Origin: Nocardioides renjunii
Lineage (GTDB): Bacteria; Actinomycetota; Actinomycetes; Propionibacteriales; Nocardioidaceae
NCBI RefSeq assembly: GCF_034661175.1
Contig: NZ_CP141058.1
Coordinates: forward strand, 2,790,001 to 2,854,000
DNA length: 64,000 bases
Direction of reading: 5' to 3'
The position numbers and the translations under genes were made by a program. Of the stretch, positions 50,277 through 59,196 are shown one piece after another (position 1 is the first letter of the stretch; each line of letters begins with the position of its first letter). The notes below the pieces were generated by a model that ran no database searches, was not told the origin of the DNA, and saw only the letters and a list, made by a program, of their open reading frames with translations.

Positions 50277-50693
50277 ATGACTCTCGATCCCATCGTCGCG
50301 GAGGTCACCGTGCCGGTGACGACCACCGAGGCCTTCGTCGGCTTCACCGCCCAGATGGGCGAGTGGTGGGACCCCATGCTGACCCCCGACCCGGCCGGCT
50401 ACACCGGCATCGCGATCGATCCCGACGGGCCCGTGGCGAGCGTGCACGGCGACGAGCAGTACGTCTGGGGCCGGGTCGTCGGGTGGGACCCGATCGGCCA
50501 CTACACGCAGGAGTTCTGGCTCGGCCACGCCGAGGAGGAGCCGACCACTCTCGACGTCACCTTCACCGAGGCGCCGGAGGGCACCTTGGTCCACCTCGAG
50601 CACCGCGGCTGGACCGAGGGCAGCGAGGACGTGCGCGCCAGGTACACCCACTGGGACGACCTGCTCCGCCGCTACGCCGCGCACGTGTCGTGA
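50277..50693 (+). CDS. SRPBCC/AHSA1-like domain protein
   Basis: This 138-residue protein is a single AHSA1/START-like domain: VAEVTVPVTTTEAFVGFTAQMGEWWDP at the start and GTLVHLEHRGW, then a closing helix. The family binds small hydrophobic ligands or acts with chaperones. No catalytic residues are obvious. CATGCT at 50265-50270, 6 nt before the ATG, is a weak start-proximal -10 box. Its stop overlaps the GNAT gene start (GTGA), so the two are co-expressed. Confidence 0.75.
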   Translation: MTLDPIVAEVTVPVTTTEAFVGFTAQMGEWWDPMLTPDPAGYTGIAIDPDGPVASVHGDEQYVWGRVVGWDPIGHYTQEFWLGHAEEEPTTLDVTFTEAPEGTLVHLEHRGWTEGSEDVRARYTHWDDLLRRYAAHVS

Positions 50694-51577
50694 CCGCACC
50701 CGTCATCCGGCCGATGCGCCGCGAGGACCTCGAGGACCTCGCCGACATCACGGCGACGAGCTACTACGAGGTCGACGCCCGGACCTACCAGCGCGCCTGG
50801 CCCGACCCCGTGCGCCGCCCGGCGTCCCGCAACGGGCACTGGCTCCACCGGACGGGGCAGGCGCTGGTCACCGACCCCGGTGGGTGCTGGGTCGCGGAGG
50901 TGGACGGGGCCGTCGTGGGTGGTGCGGTGTCACGCGTCCGCGAGCTCATGTGGATCCTCGCGTCCTTCGCCGTCCGGCCCGAGCACCAGGGGCAGGGCAT
51001 CGGCGCCCAGCTGCTCGCGGCGGCCATGCACCACGGCCGTGGGTGCCTGCGCGGCATGTTCTCCGCCAGCGCCGACCCCGGCGCCGTACGCCGCTACCGG
51101 CTGGCCGGCTTCGACCTGCACCCGCAGATGATGCTCACCGGGGTCGTCGACCGCGACGCCATCCCGGTGGTCGAGCGGGTCCGCGAGGGCACGGCGAGCG
51201 ACATCGACCTGATGGACTCGGTCGACCGGCGCACCCGCGGCGCCGCGCACCTCTCGGACCACGAGCTGCTGCTCGCGCAGTTCCGCCTGGTCGTCACGGA
51301 CCACTCGACCGGCTCGGGCTACGCCTACGTCGACGACGACGGGGTGCCGGTGCTGGTCGCGGCCACCAACCGGCGTACGGCCGCCCGGCTGATGTGGGAG
51401 GCGCTGGCCTCGACCCGCCCCGGGTCACAGGTGTCGGTGCAGCACATCACCGCTGGCAACGCCTGGGCCCTCGACGTCGGGCTGGCGGCCCGGCTCGCGA
51501 TCCACCAGAGCGGCTACCTGTGCCTGCGCCGGATGAAGCCGCCGGTGCCCTACCTGCACCACGGCAGCCTCCTCTGA
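50690..51577 (+). CDS. tandem GNAT-domain acetyltransferase
   Basis: This 295-residue protein has an N-terminal GNAT domain (about 5-150) with the acetyl-CoA motif RPEHQGQGIGAQLL. A second, weaker GNAT-like half (about 160-290) contains a similar beta-strand arrangement but no clear RxxGxG loop. It would acetylate an amine, the identity of which cannot be read. It overlaps the SRPBCC gene by 4 nt, so the two are coupled. It ends 7 nt from the convergent GlgC-like gene. Confidence 0.8.
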   Translation: MTAPVIRPMRREDLEDLADITATSYYEVDARTYQRAWPDPVRRPASRNGHWLHRTGQALVTDPGGCWVAEVDGAVVGGAVSRVRELMWILASFAVRPEHQGQGIGAQLLAAAMHHGRGCLRGMFSASADPGAVRRYRLAGFDLHPQMMLTGVVDRDAIPVVERVREGTASDIDLMDSVDRRTRGAAHLSDHELLLAQFRLVVTDHSTGSGYAYVDDDGVPVLVAATNRRTAARLMWEALASTRPGSQVSVQHITAGNAWALDVGLAARLAIHQSGYLCLRRMKPPVPYLHHGSLL

Positions 51578-51584
51578 GGACGGG

Positions 51585-52808
51585 CTAGCCGCCCGAGCCC
51601 GGCTCGAGGCGTGCTCCGGCCGCGATGTCGAGGTCGACGCGCGAGTCGCGCCCGACGAGGACGAGGTCCTCGTCGCGGGCCCGCCTCCGCGACGACTCCG
51701 AGCCGACCGTCGTCCTCCGCACGACCTCGCAGCGCTCGTCCAGGATGGCGGTGCGCACGACCGCGCCGGCGCGGATGACGCAGTCCTCCATCACGACGCT
51801 GTCGTGGACCTCGGCGCCCTTCTCCACCACGACGCCCGGCCCGAGGACGCTGCCGACCACGAGGCCGCCGACGTCCGCACCCGGCGACACCACGGAGTCG
51901 CGGCACTCGCCGGACGCCCGTACGCGCGCGGCGGGCCGGTCGGGCCAGTGCGAGATCACCGGCCGGCCGGGGTGGTCGAAGACGTCGACCCGGCCGGCGA
52001 GGAGGTCGCGGTGGGACTGGAGGTAGAGCGACGGCTGGCCGACGTCGCGCCAGTAGCCGGTGAGCGGCACGGCCCTGGCCCGGCCGGTCTCCACGAGTCG
52101 CGGCAGCAGGTGCTCGCCGAAGTCGCCGATGCCGCTGTCGCCGTCCTCGTCGCCGGAGAGCTCGCGCCGCAGGTCCTGCAGCACGCCAAGGAGCACCTCG
52201 GTGTCGTAGAGGAAGATCTCGGTCGCGACCGTGCCGCCCGACGGGCGCGCCGGCTTGTGCTCGACACCGGTGATGGTGCCGTCCGCGTCCGCCAGCACCA
52301 CGACGTTGTCGGAGGCGTCCCGCTTGGCCACCTCGCTCGTCAGCACGGTCGCGACGCGGCCGGAGGCGACGTGCTCCTCGATCACGGGCGCCAGGTCCAT
52401 GTTGAACACGTGGTCGGCGCTGCACACCGCCAGCGTGCGCGCACCGAAGGACTCGATGTCGGCCGACATCCGCAGCAGCAGGTCTCCGTTGCCGTGGGCG
52501 AACCCGCTCTCGGTCGCCGGGCCGGTCCCGGTCTGCGGCACGATGCGGCGGAAGCCGCCGCGGTTGCGGTCCAGGCTCCACGGCCGCCCGCCGGAGAGGT
52601 AGTCGTCGATGGAGGTGACCTGGTACTCCAGCGAGACCCACACGTCGGAGAGGTCCGCGTGGACCAGGCCCGACAGCGCGAAGTCGATCAGCCGGTGCAC
52701 CCCGCCGAAGGGCAGCGCCGGCTTGGCGCGCTCTCGCGTCAGCACGTCCATCCGGGACCCCTGGCCGCCCGCCTGGACCAGGGCGAGCACTTCTCCGCGT
52801 CGTGACAT
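51585..52808 (-). CDS. GlgC-family glucose-1-phosphate adenylyltransferase-like protein
   Basis: This 407-residue nucleotidyltransferase has the GlgC head LVQAGGQGSRMDVLTRERAKP, the PALPFGG motif and YWRDVGQP. A C-terminal left-handed beta-helix with hexapeptide repeats (VVSPGADVGGLVVGS) follows. It would make ADP-glucose for glycogen or capsular glucan. The ATG at 52806-52808 has CAGGCT (52815-52820, minus strand) 6 nt upstream. I leave the symbol open because GlgC and other sugar nucleotidyltransferases share these motifs. Confidence 0.8.
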   Translation of the reverse strand: MSRRGEVLALVQAGGQGSRMDVLTRERAKPALPFGGVHRLIDFALSGLVHADLSDVWVSLEYQVTSIDDYLSGGRPWSLDRNRGGFRRIVPQTGTGPATESGFAHGNGDLLLRMSADIESFGARTLAVCSADHVFNMDLAPVIEEHVASGRVATVLTSEVAKRDASDNVVVLADADGTITGVEHKPARPSGGTVATEIFLYDTEVLLGVLQDLRRELSGDEDGDSGIGDFGEHLLPRLVETGRARAVPLTGYWRDVGQPSLYLQSHRDLLAGRVDVFDHPGRPVISHWPDRPAARVRASGECRDSVVSPGADVGGLVVGSVLGPGVVVEKGAEVHDSVVMEDCVIRAGAVVRTAILDERCEVVRRTTVGSESSRRRARDEDLVLVGRDSRVDLDIAAGARLEPGSGG

Positions 52809-52814
52809 ACCCCC

Positions 52815-52820
52815 AGCCTG
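52815..52820 (-). promoter_or_regulatory. leaderless -10 box of the GlgC-like gene
   Basis: CAGGCT on the minus strand, 6 nt before ATG 52808. Confidence 0.5.
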
Positions 52821-52851
52821 CCAGCACAGGGGCTTCGGCCGGGTCCCCTCT

Positions 52852-52857
52852 TAGGAT
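52852..52857 (+). promoter_or_regulatory. leaderless -10 box of nadA
   Basis: TAGGAT, 6 nt before ATG 52864. Confidence 0.6.
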
Positions 52858-52863
52858 GGCGCC

Positions 52864-54048
52864 ATGAGCATCGTCGACCTGCCGCTCCTCCCCCTCGGCA
52901 AGGGCCGCGACCTCGACGCGGAGCGTGGCGTGGAGTGCCCCGGTGACCTGCCGGCGGCCTCCGACCCGGACCTGGTCGCCCGGGCACGCGCGGCCAAGGA
53001 GGCGCTGGGCGAGCGGGTGTTCGTGCTCGGCCACCACTACCAGCGCGACGAGGTCATCCAGTTCGCCGACGTCACCGGCGACTCCTTCAAGCTGGCCCGG
53101 GACGCCGCCGCGCGACCGGACGCGGAGTTCATCGTCTTCTGCGGCGTGCACTTCATGGCCGAGTCGGCCGACATCCTCACCTCCCCCGCCCAGCAGGTGG
53201 TCCTGCCGGACCTCGCGGCCGGGTGCTCGATGGCCGACATGGCCCGGCTCCGCCAGGTCGAGGACGCGTGGGACGCCATGGCCGATGCCGGCATCCAGGA
53301 CAGCGTCGTGCCGGTGACCTACATGAACTCCAGCGCCGACATCAAGGCGTTCTGCGGCCGCAACGGCGGCGTGGTGTGCACCTCCTCCAACGCAGATGTG
53401 GCGCTGGAGTGGGCGTTCGACCAGAAGGCCGGCCTCGCCGACGGGGCCAAGGTCCTGTTCCTGCCCGACCAGCACCTCGGTCGCAACACCGCCGTGCTGC
53501 AGATGGGCATCGCGCTCGACGAGTGCGTCGTGTGGGACCCCCAGCAGCCGGGCGGGGGCCTGAGCGCCGAGGAGCTGCAGCGGGCCCGGATGATCCTGTG
53601 GAAGGGCCACTGCTCGGTCCACGGCCGCTTCTCCGAGGACGTCGTCGACGAGCTGCGCGCCCAGCACCCCGGGATCAGGGTGCTGGTGCACCCGGAGTGC
53701 AAGCACGAGGTGGTGCTCAAGGCCGACCTCGTGGGGTCGACCGAGTTCATCATCAAGACGATCGAGGCCGCCGAGCCCGGCACCGTGTGGGCCATCGGGA
53801 CGGAGCTCAACCTCGTCAAGCGGCTCGCGGACGCCCACCCGGACAAGACGATCGTCTTCCTCGACCGCAACGTCTGCTACTGCTCCACGATGAACCGCAT
53901 CGACCTGCCGCACCTCGTGTGGGCCCTCGAGAACCTCGTCGCGGGCACGGTCGTCAACCGGATCGCCGTCGACCCCGAGACCGAGGCCGACGCCCTCGTG
54001 GCGCTGCAGCGCATGCTCGACCTGCCGGGCAAGTCCCACCGCGACTGA
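52864..54048 (+). CDS. nadA: quinolinate synthase
   Basis: This 394-residue 4Fe-4S enzyme makes quinolinate for NAD synthesis. It has LGHHYQRDEVIQFAD, FCGVHFMAESADIL, AAGCSMADMA (cluster Cys), VVCTSSNA, HPECKHEVV (cluster Cys) and CYCSTMNRID near the end. TAGGAT at 52852-52857 is 6 nt before the ATG, so it is probably leaderless. The usual partners nadB and nadC are not next to it. The length is normal for the long actinobacterial form. Confidence 0.95.
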   Translation: MSIVDLPLLPLGKGRDLDAERGVECPGDLPAASDPDLVARARAAKEALGERVFVLGHHYQRDEVIQFADVTGDSFKLARDAAARPDAEFIVFCGVHFMAESADILTSPAQQVVLPDLAAGCSMADMARLRQVEDAWDAMADAGIQDSVVPVTYMNSSADIKAFCGRNGGVVCTSSNADVALEWAFDQKAGLADGAKVLFLPDQHLGRNTAVLQMGIALDECVVWDPQQPGGGLSAEELQRARMILWKGHCSVHGRFSEDVVDELRAQHPGIRVLVHPECKHEVVLKADLVGSTEFIIKTIEAAEPGTVWAIGTELNLVKRLADAHPDKTIVFLDRNVCYCSTMNRIDLPHLVWALENLVAGTVVNRIAVDPETEADALVALQRMLDLPGKSHRD

Positions 54049-54072
54049 CCCACCGGACCAGGGGACGCACCG

Positions 54073-55260
54073 ATGACGGCACTGCGCAGGATCAGCGACT
54101 CCGAGCGTCGGAGCCGGATCGCCGTACGCCACGCGCTGGCGCCCGCGCACCGGCTCGACAGCGTCCTCGCGGTCACCCGGGCGATGACGGTGCTCCACGC
54201 CACGGAGGCGGCGACCGTCCACCTCGCCGTCGCAGCCCGCTCCGAGGGCCTCGCCCCGCAGGACGTCGACGCCGCGCTCCACGACGAGCGCTCGGTCGTC
54301 AAGCAGCTGGCGATGCGACGGACGCTGTTCGTGTTCCCGCGCGAGCTGCTCCCCGCCGCCTGGGGCAGCGCGTCGGCGCGCGTCGCCACCGCCGAGGGCC
54401 GGCGCATCGCCAAGGCCATCGCCGCGGCCGGCATCGCCGAGGACGGCGAGGCGTGGCTCGCGGCGGCCCGCGACGCCACCCTCGCCCGGTTGGCCGCCGG
54501 CCCCGCCACCACCGCCGAGCTGCGCGCACAGGTGCCCGAGCTCGCCGGGATGGTCGGTGGCGACTCGGGCAAGCCCTACGACCGGGCCGTGCCGGTGGCG
54601 CCGTGGGTGCTCACCCACCTCGGCCTGGAGGGCGCCGCGCTGCGCGGCCGCAACGCCGGGCACTGGCGGCTCAACAAGCCGACGTGGACCCGCGCGGAGG
54701 ACTGGCTCGACACGGTCCCGGCACCGCTGGACGAGGCCGCCGGCTACGCCGAGCTCGTACGCCGCTGGCTGGGCACCTTCGGGCCGGGCACGGCGGCCGA
54801 CCTGCAGTGGTGGCTCGGCTCGACGAAGACGGCCGTGACCCGGGCGCTCGCCGACCTCGAGGCGGTCGAGGTCGCCCTCGACGACGGCTCCAGCGGCTGG
54901 GTGCTGCCCGACGACACCGACGTGGGGCCGGTCGAGCCATGGGCCGCGCTGCTGCCGACGCTCGACCCGACCGTCATGGGCTGGCGGTCCCGGGCCTTCT
55001 ACCTCGACCCCGCCCACGTGCCCTACCTCTTCGACACCAACGGCAACGCCGGCACCACCGCGTGGTGGGACGGCCGCGTCGTCGGCTGCTGGGTGCAGGA
55101 CGACGCGGGCGTGGTGCGCCTCTCCCTGCTCGACGACGTCGAGCCGGCCGGGCGGGACGCCCTCGAGCGGGAGGCCGAGCGGCTCACCGCATGGCTCGAC
55201 GGGACCGTGATCGGCAACGTCTACGCCTCGCGGCAGATGAAGCAGGCGAGGCTGCCCTAG
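54073..55260 (+). CDS. winged-helix (HTH_42/AlkZ-like) DNA-binding protein
   Basis: This 395-residue protein matches the winged-helix HTH_42 family that includes the DNA glycosylase AlkZ. It has RHALAPAHRLDSVLAVTRAM near its start, RRTLFVFPRELLPAAW, and ADLQWWLG about 245 residues in. AlkZ enzymes use a Q-x-Q-type motif to open damaged bases; here I see only the single Q in DLQWW, so glycosylase activity is uncertain. It shares a CTAG stop palindrome with the convergent kinase gene. Confidence 0.7.
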   Translation: MTALRRISDSERRSRIAVRHALAPAHRLDSVLAVTRAMTVLHATEAATVHLAVAARSEGLAPQDVDAALHDERSVVKQLAMRRTLFVFPRELLPAAWGSASARVATAEGRRIAKAIAAAGIAEDGEAWLAAARDATLARLAAGPATTAELRAQVPELAGMVGGDSGKPYDRAVPVAPWVLTHLGLEGAALRGRNAGHWRLNKPTWTRAEDWLDTVPAPLDEAAGYAELVRRWLGTFGPGTAADLQWWLGSTKTAVTRALADLEAVEVALDDGSSGWVLPDDTDVGPVEPWAALLPTLDPTVMGWRSRAFYLDPAHVPYLFDTNGNAGTTAWWDGRVVGCWVQDDAGVVRLSLLDDVEPAGRDALEREAERLTAWLDGTVIGNVYASRQMKQARLP

Positions 55261-56462
55261 CCCCGGTGGTCCGCGGCGGGCTCGTCGTCGCCGGCGTCGG
55301 GCAGCTCGAACCAGAACACGGAGCCGCCGCCCTCGCGCCCGTCGACGCCCATCGTCCCGCCGTGCGCCTCGACGATGCGCCGACAGGTGGCCAGGCCGAT
55401 GCCCGAGCCCTCCACGCTCTTGTCGAGCCGCGCGAGCGGCGCGAAGACCCGCTCCCGCTTGTCGGGCGGGATGCCGCGGCTGCGGTCGCGCACCTCGATG
55501 CGGTGGTGCCCGTCGAGCGGGCGCGAGTCCACCTCGATCTCCGGGGCCTCCCCGTCGTCGACGAACTTCGCTGCGTTGTCGACGAGGTTCATCAGCACCG
55601 AGCGCAGCTGGGCGGCGTCGCCCCGCACGCGCGGCAGCGGACCGACCTGCACCCGCTCGCGGGCGACCCGCCCGGCGAGGTCGTCGAGCGCGGAGGACAG
55701 CTCGGCACCGAGGTCGACGACCGCGTCGCCGGGGGCGTCCCCCTGCGAGGCGAACTCGAGCAGGTTGTTGATCAGGCCCGTCATCCGGTCGACGCCGCGG
55801 CGCGCCCGCGCGACCGTGTCGGCCTGGTCGGGCTCGGTGACGTCGAGCTCGAGCGTCTCGAGCGAGAGCGAGACGGAGGTGAGCGGATTCTTGAGGTCGT
55901 GGCTGACCTGTCCCGCGAAGTGCGCGAGGCGCTCGTTGGAGGTGCTGAGGCGCGCGTTGGCCTCGCTCAGCCGCCGCGAGGCGAGCTCGAGCTCCAGCAC
56001 GTCGACGACGCGGTCGGCGAGCTGTGCGAGCCCCTTGGCGGCCTCCGGGGTGACCTCGTGCGTCTCGTCGTCGTAGACGCAGAGCGTGCCGATGACGACG
56101 CCTGCCGGGGTCGTCAGCGGGTGGGAGCCGTAGAACCGCACGTCCGCCCGCTCACCCGTGGTCCAGGGGCTGTGGGACCAGCGCTCGTCCCTGCTGGCGT
56201 CCTCGACCATGACAGGGCGGCCGGACTCGACGACACGCCGGCACATCGACTCCTCGATCGGCATCCGCTCCGGGGGGAACCCCCGGGTGGCGATCGCGTG
56301 CTGGGACTCGGCGTCGAGCAGGTTGACGGCGGCGAAGGGCACGCCGGCGACCTGTGCCGCCAGGTCGACCAGGGCGCTGAGCTCGCGACGCGGTGGAGCG
56401 TCGACCACGCCGTACGCCGCGATCGCCTGCTCGCGGCGTCGTGCTCCGTGGTCGTCGCTCAC
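55257..56462 (-). CDS. GAF-domain histidine kinase at the end of the psp operon
   Basis: This 401-residue kinase has an N-terminal GAF domain (about 20-160), then HisKA with the acceptor H188 in QVSHDLKNPLTSV. The ATPase domain has NLVDNAAKF (N box) and GSGIGLA (G2). In the first glycine box the usual DxGxG reads DRSRG (326-330), so one glycine is replaced by serine. It overlaps the pspAB stop by 4 nt, which makes it the fifth gene of the psp transcript. No response regulator is near it. Confidence 0.82.
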   Translation of the reverse strand: MSDDHGARRREQAIAAYGVVDAPPRRELSALVDLAAQVAGVPFAAVNLLDAESQHAIATRGFPPERMPIEESMCRRVVESGRPVMVEDASRDERWSHSPWTTGERADVRFYGSHPLTTPAGVVIGTLCVYDDETHEVTPEAAKGLAQLADRVVDVLELELASRRLSEANARLSTSNERLAHFAGQVSHDLKNPLTSVSLSLETLELDVTEPDQADTVARARRGVDRMTGLINNLLEFASQGDAPGDAVVDLGAELSSALDDLAGRVARERVQVGPLPRVRGDAAQLRSVLMNLVDNAAKFVDDGEAPEIEVDSRPLDGHHRIEVRDRSRGIPPDKRERVFAPLARLDKSVEGSGIGLATCRRIVEAHGGTMGVDGREGGGSVFWFELPDAGDDEPAADHRG

Positions 56463-57031
56463 AGTCCCGGGGCCTTCCAGATCGCCAGCCACCGCTGCAG
56501 GTCGGGCTCCATCGGCAGCTCCTCTCCCAACAGGTCGCGCACGGACAGCTCGAGCAGCGTGTCACGGGACTGCTCGCCGGCGGGGGCGAACGGGTAGAAC
56601 GTGCCCTGCTTGTAGAGGTAGGTCAGCCCGAAGGCCTGTCCCGAGGCGTTGCGGAACGGCACCATCGAGCACAGCAGGCCGCCCTCGAAGCCGTTGAGCT
56701 CCAAGGAGGTGTTGACGGCGTGCAGGTCGGTGCACAGCCCGGACATGTCGGAGGCGTCACCGGAGACGACGAGCCAGGTGAACCCGAAGTCGTCCTGGGT
56801 GACCGAGACCTCGGGCGCCTCGGCGTCGTCACGGATCAGCGCGACCACGTCCTGCTGCGTCTGCGCGAAGGCCGCGCCGGCGGCGGAGCGGTAGCAGACC
56901 GAGCCGGAGCCGGTCGGCTCGAAGCCGAGGGCGGTCTGCAGCGTGATCGCCGCGCTCGGCACGAGGAACAGTGCGTCGAGGTTGTTGCGCTTGGGCTGCG
57001 TACGACCCCGCAGCGCCTCCCAGAGTCCCAT
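56459..57031 (-). CDS. pspAB: PspA-associated protein PspAB
   Basis: This 190-residue protein begins MGLWEALRGRTQPKRNNLDALF, the typical head of PspAB, and has the LVVSGDASDMSGLCTDLHAV motif. It is soluble and of unknown molecular function, but genes of this type are found in actinobacterial psp operons next to htpX. The start lies 10 nt after the htpX stop. It overlaps the GAF kinase start, so its expression is tied to that kinase. The family is recognised mainly by the order of the genes. Confidence 0.8.
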   Translation of the reverse strand: MGLWEALRGRTQPKRNNLDALFLVPSAAITLQTALGFEPTGSGSVCYRSAAGAAFAQTQQDVVALIRDDAEAPEVSVTQDDFGFTWLVVSGDASDMSGLCTDLHAVNTSLELNGFEGGLLCSMVPFRNASGQAFGLTYLYKQGTFYPFAPAGEQSRDTLLELSVRDLLGEELPMEPDLQRWLAIWKAPGL

Positions 57032-57041
57032 CGGGTGCCCC

Positions 57042-57953
57042 TCAGCCCGTCGGCCGGCTGAGCTCGGCCTGGATGCGGGCCAGCTGCTCGAGCCGCTGCT
57101 GCAGGGGCGGGTGGGTGGCCATCAGGCCGCCGAGGCCACCGCCGCGGAGGGCGGGGACGATGCACAGTGCGCTGGCCGCGCTGGCCGAGCGCAGGTCGCG
57201 CTGCGGGGTGGCGGCCACCTCGCCGCTGATCTTCTGCAGCGCGGAGGCCAGCGCCGCCGGCTTGAGCGTCAGGTAGGCCCCGGCCCGGTCGGCGCTGAGC
57301 TCGCGGTAGCGCGAGAGCAGGCGCAGGAGGACGAAGCTCACGGCGTAGACGACCAGGCTCACCAGCAGGGCGACGAGGACCGCCGGCAGCGCGTTGTTGT
57401 TGTTGCTGCGCGAGCGGCCCATCCCGCCGAACTGCGCGAAGCGCATCAGCAGCCCGGCGGCGATGCCGGCCGACGACGCGACCGTCATGACCAGCACGTC
57501 GCGGTGCGCCACGTGGCTCAGCTCGTGGGCCAGCACGGCCTCGAGCTCCTCCGCGTCGAGCGTCTGCAGGATGCCGGTCGTCACGCACACCACCGCGCGG
57601 TCGGGCGAGCGCCCGGTCGCGAAGGCGTTGGCGAGCGCCATGTCGGAGATGCCGACCCGCGGCTTGGGCATGTCGGCGAGCGCGCAGAGACGGTCGATCA
57701 TCCCGTGCAGCTCCGGGGCCTCCTCGGGCGCCACCTCACGGGCCCGCATCGCCCGCATCGCCACCTTGTCCGAGCTCCACCACTGGTAGAACGCCATGCC
57801 GATGGCGATGATCGCGACGACGGGCGCGTAGCCGGGACCCACGGCGTAGATCAGCCCCACGACGAGCCCGACGAACAGCGCGCCGAGCAGGAACATGGTG
57901 AGGGTCATCCGGGCGGTGAGCCCGCTGTCCTTGATGAAGCGAGAGGTGGCCAT
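57042..57953 (-). CDS. htpX: HtpX-type membrane zinc metalloprotease
   Basis: This 303-residue membrane protease has two N-terminal helices (about 15-60), the zinc motif HELSHVAHRD (about 142-151), two more helices, and the glutamate ligand in RELSADRAGA. It degrades damaged membrane proteins in the envelope stress response. It lies between pspAA and pspAB, as in other actinobacteria. Its start follows the pspAA stop by about 10 nt. Confidence 0.92.
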   Translation of the reverse strand: MATSRFIKDSGLTARMTLTMFLLGALFVGLVVGLIYAVGPGYAPVVAIIAIGMAFYQWWSSDKVAMRAMRAREVAPEEAPELHGMIDRLCALADMPKPRVGISDMALANAFATGRSPDRAVVCVTTGILQTLDAEELEAVLAHELSHVAHRDVLVMTVASSAGIAAGLLMRFAQFGGMGRSRSNNNNALPAVLVALLVSLVVYAVSFVLLRLLSRYRELSADRAGAYLTLKPAALASALQKISGEVAATPQRDLRSASAASALCIVPALRGGGLGGLMATHPPLQQRLEQLARIQAELSRPTG

Positions 57954-57963
57954 GCGGTGGGCG

Positions 57964-58242
57964 TCAGCCCGGGATCAGGCCGTCGTCGCCCAGCAGCTGG
58001 CGCACCTCGTCGATCGTGGCGTCCGGGGGCGGCAGGATCAGGTCGGACTCGTCGAGGGAGTCGAGCTCGTGGTGCGTGCCGCTGGCGCGCACGCCCGACA
58101 GGAGTCCGTGCAGCGCGGTGCGGAACATGTCCTCGTCGCCGGCGTCGATCGCCTGCTCGATCTGGTTGTCGAGGCCGTTGAGGGCGTCGAGGGCGTGGTC
58201 GTCGAGGTCGTACTGACCCTCGCCGAGGATGCGGACGATCAT
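57964..58242 (-). CDS. pspAA: PspA-associated protein PspAA
   Basis: This 92-residue protein begins MIVRILGEGQYDLDD and is helical and acidic, typical of PspAA. The family is found only beside pspA and is thought to act with it. Its ATG overlaps the pspA stop (ATGA at 58239-58242), so the two are translationally coupled. It ends in a glycine-rich tail (LLGDDGLIPG). No enzymatic motif is present. Confidence 0.85.
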   Translation of the reverse strand: MIVRILGEGQYDLDDHALDALNGLDNQIEQAIDAGDEDMFRTALHGLLSGVRASGTHHELDSLDESDLILPPPDATIDEVRQLLGDDGLIPG

Positions 58243-59033
58243 GCCCGGCCGCCCTCGGTGGAGTCGCCCTCGGCGCGCACGGCCTCGGGCTCGGCGGCGA
58301 GGATGTCGCCGTCGGGGGCCTCGATGGCCTGCGGGGCGGAGCCGGCCTTCAGCCGCGCCAGCTCGGCCTCGACGTCGGAGTCGGAGCTGAGCGCGTCGAG
58401 CTCGCGGGAGATGTCGTCGCCGGCGTTGAGCTGGGAGGCGTCGTCGAGCGCGCCCGAGGCGATCAGCTCGTCGATGGCCGCACCACGGGCCTGCATCTGG
58501 GCGGTCTTGTCCTCGGCGCGCTGGATGGCGAGACCGACGTCGCCCATCTCCTCGCCGATGCCCGACATCGCCTCGCCGATGCGCGTCTGCGCCTCCGCCG
58601 CGGTGTAGGTGGCCTTGATGGTCTCCTTGCGGGTGCGGAAGGCCTCGACCTTGGCCTGCAGCCGCTGCTGGGCCAGGACGAGCTTCTCCTCCTCGCCCTG
58701 GAGGGCGGCGCGCTGCTCCTTGAGGCTGGTGATCTGCGAGGCGAGGCCGGACTTGCGGGTCAGTGCCTCGCGGGCGAGGTCCTCGCGGCCGGCGCCGATG
58801 GCCTTCTCGGCCTGGCCCTGCAGCTTGGCGGCCTGCTGCTCGAGCTGGTTGACCTGCAGCTCGACGCGCTTGCGGCTGGTCGCCACGTCGGCGACCCCGC
58901 GACGGACCTTCGAGAGGAGCTCGAGCTGGCGCTGGTAGCTGTAGTCGAGGGTCTCGCGGGGGTCCTCCGCCTTGTCCAGCGCCTTGTTGGCCTTGGAGCG
59001 GAAGATCAGGCTGATGCGCTTCATGAGACTCAT
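58239..59033 (-). CDS. pspA: PspA/IM30 phage-shock protein
   Basis: This 264-residue protein is almost all coiled coil (about 25-220), with the family head MKRISLIFRSKANKALD and DPRETLDYSYQRQLELL. PspA binds stressed membrane and helps hold the proton gradient. The last 35 residues are an acidic tail (EAVRAEGDSTEGG), longer than in E. coli. ATG 59031-59033 is chosen, though a second Met three codons later is also possible. The promoter region lies in the divergent space shared with the DUF3043 gene. Confidence 0.92.
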   Translation of the reverse strand: MSLMKRISLIFRSKANKALDKAEDPRETLDYSYQRQLELLSKVRRGVADVATSRKRVELQVNQLEQQAAKLQGQAEKAIGAGREDLAREALTRKSGLASQITSLKEQRAALQGEEEKLVLAQQRLQAKVEAFRTRKETIKATYTAAEAQTRIGEAMSGIGEEMGDVGLAIQRAEDKTAQMQARGAAIDELIASGALDDASQLNAGDDISRELDALSSDSDVEAELARLKAGSAPQAIEAPDGDILAAEPEAVRAEGDSTEGGRA

Positions 59034-59196
59034 CGGGGTGGAAACCCTCTCTTGGTCAAGCGTGGGTGGTGGCTCGGTCGACGTTCTCACCCTAGGACCA
59101 AACCCAAGTCGGAGGTAGGGCATCCCGCGGGCGCGCCTCGTGGGGCCCGCGGGGATAGGGTGCCCCCAGCATCCGAACCACCTGAAGGCAGCACGC

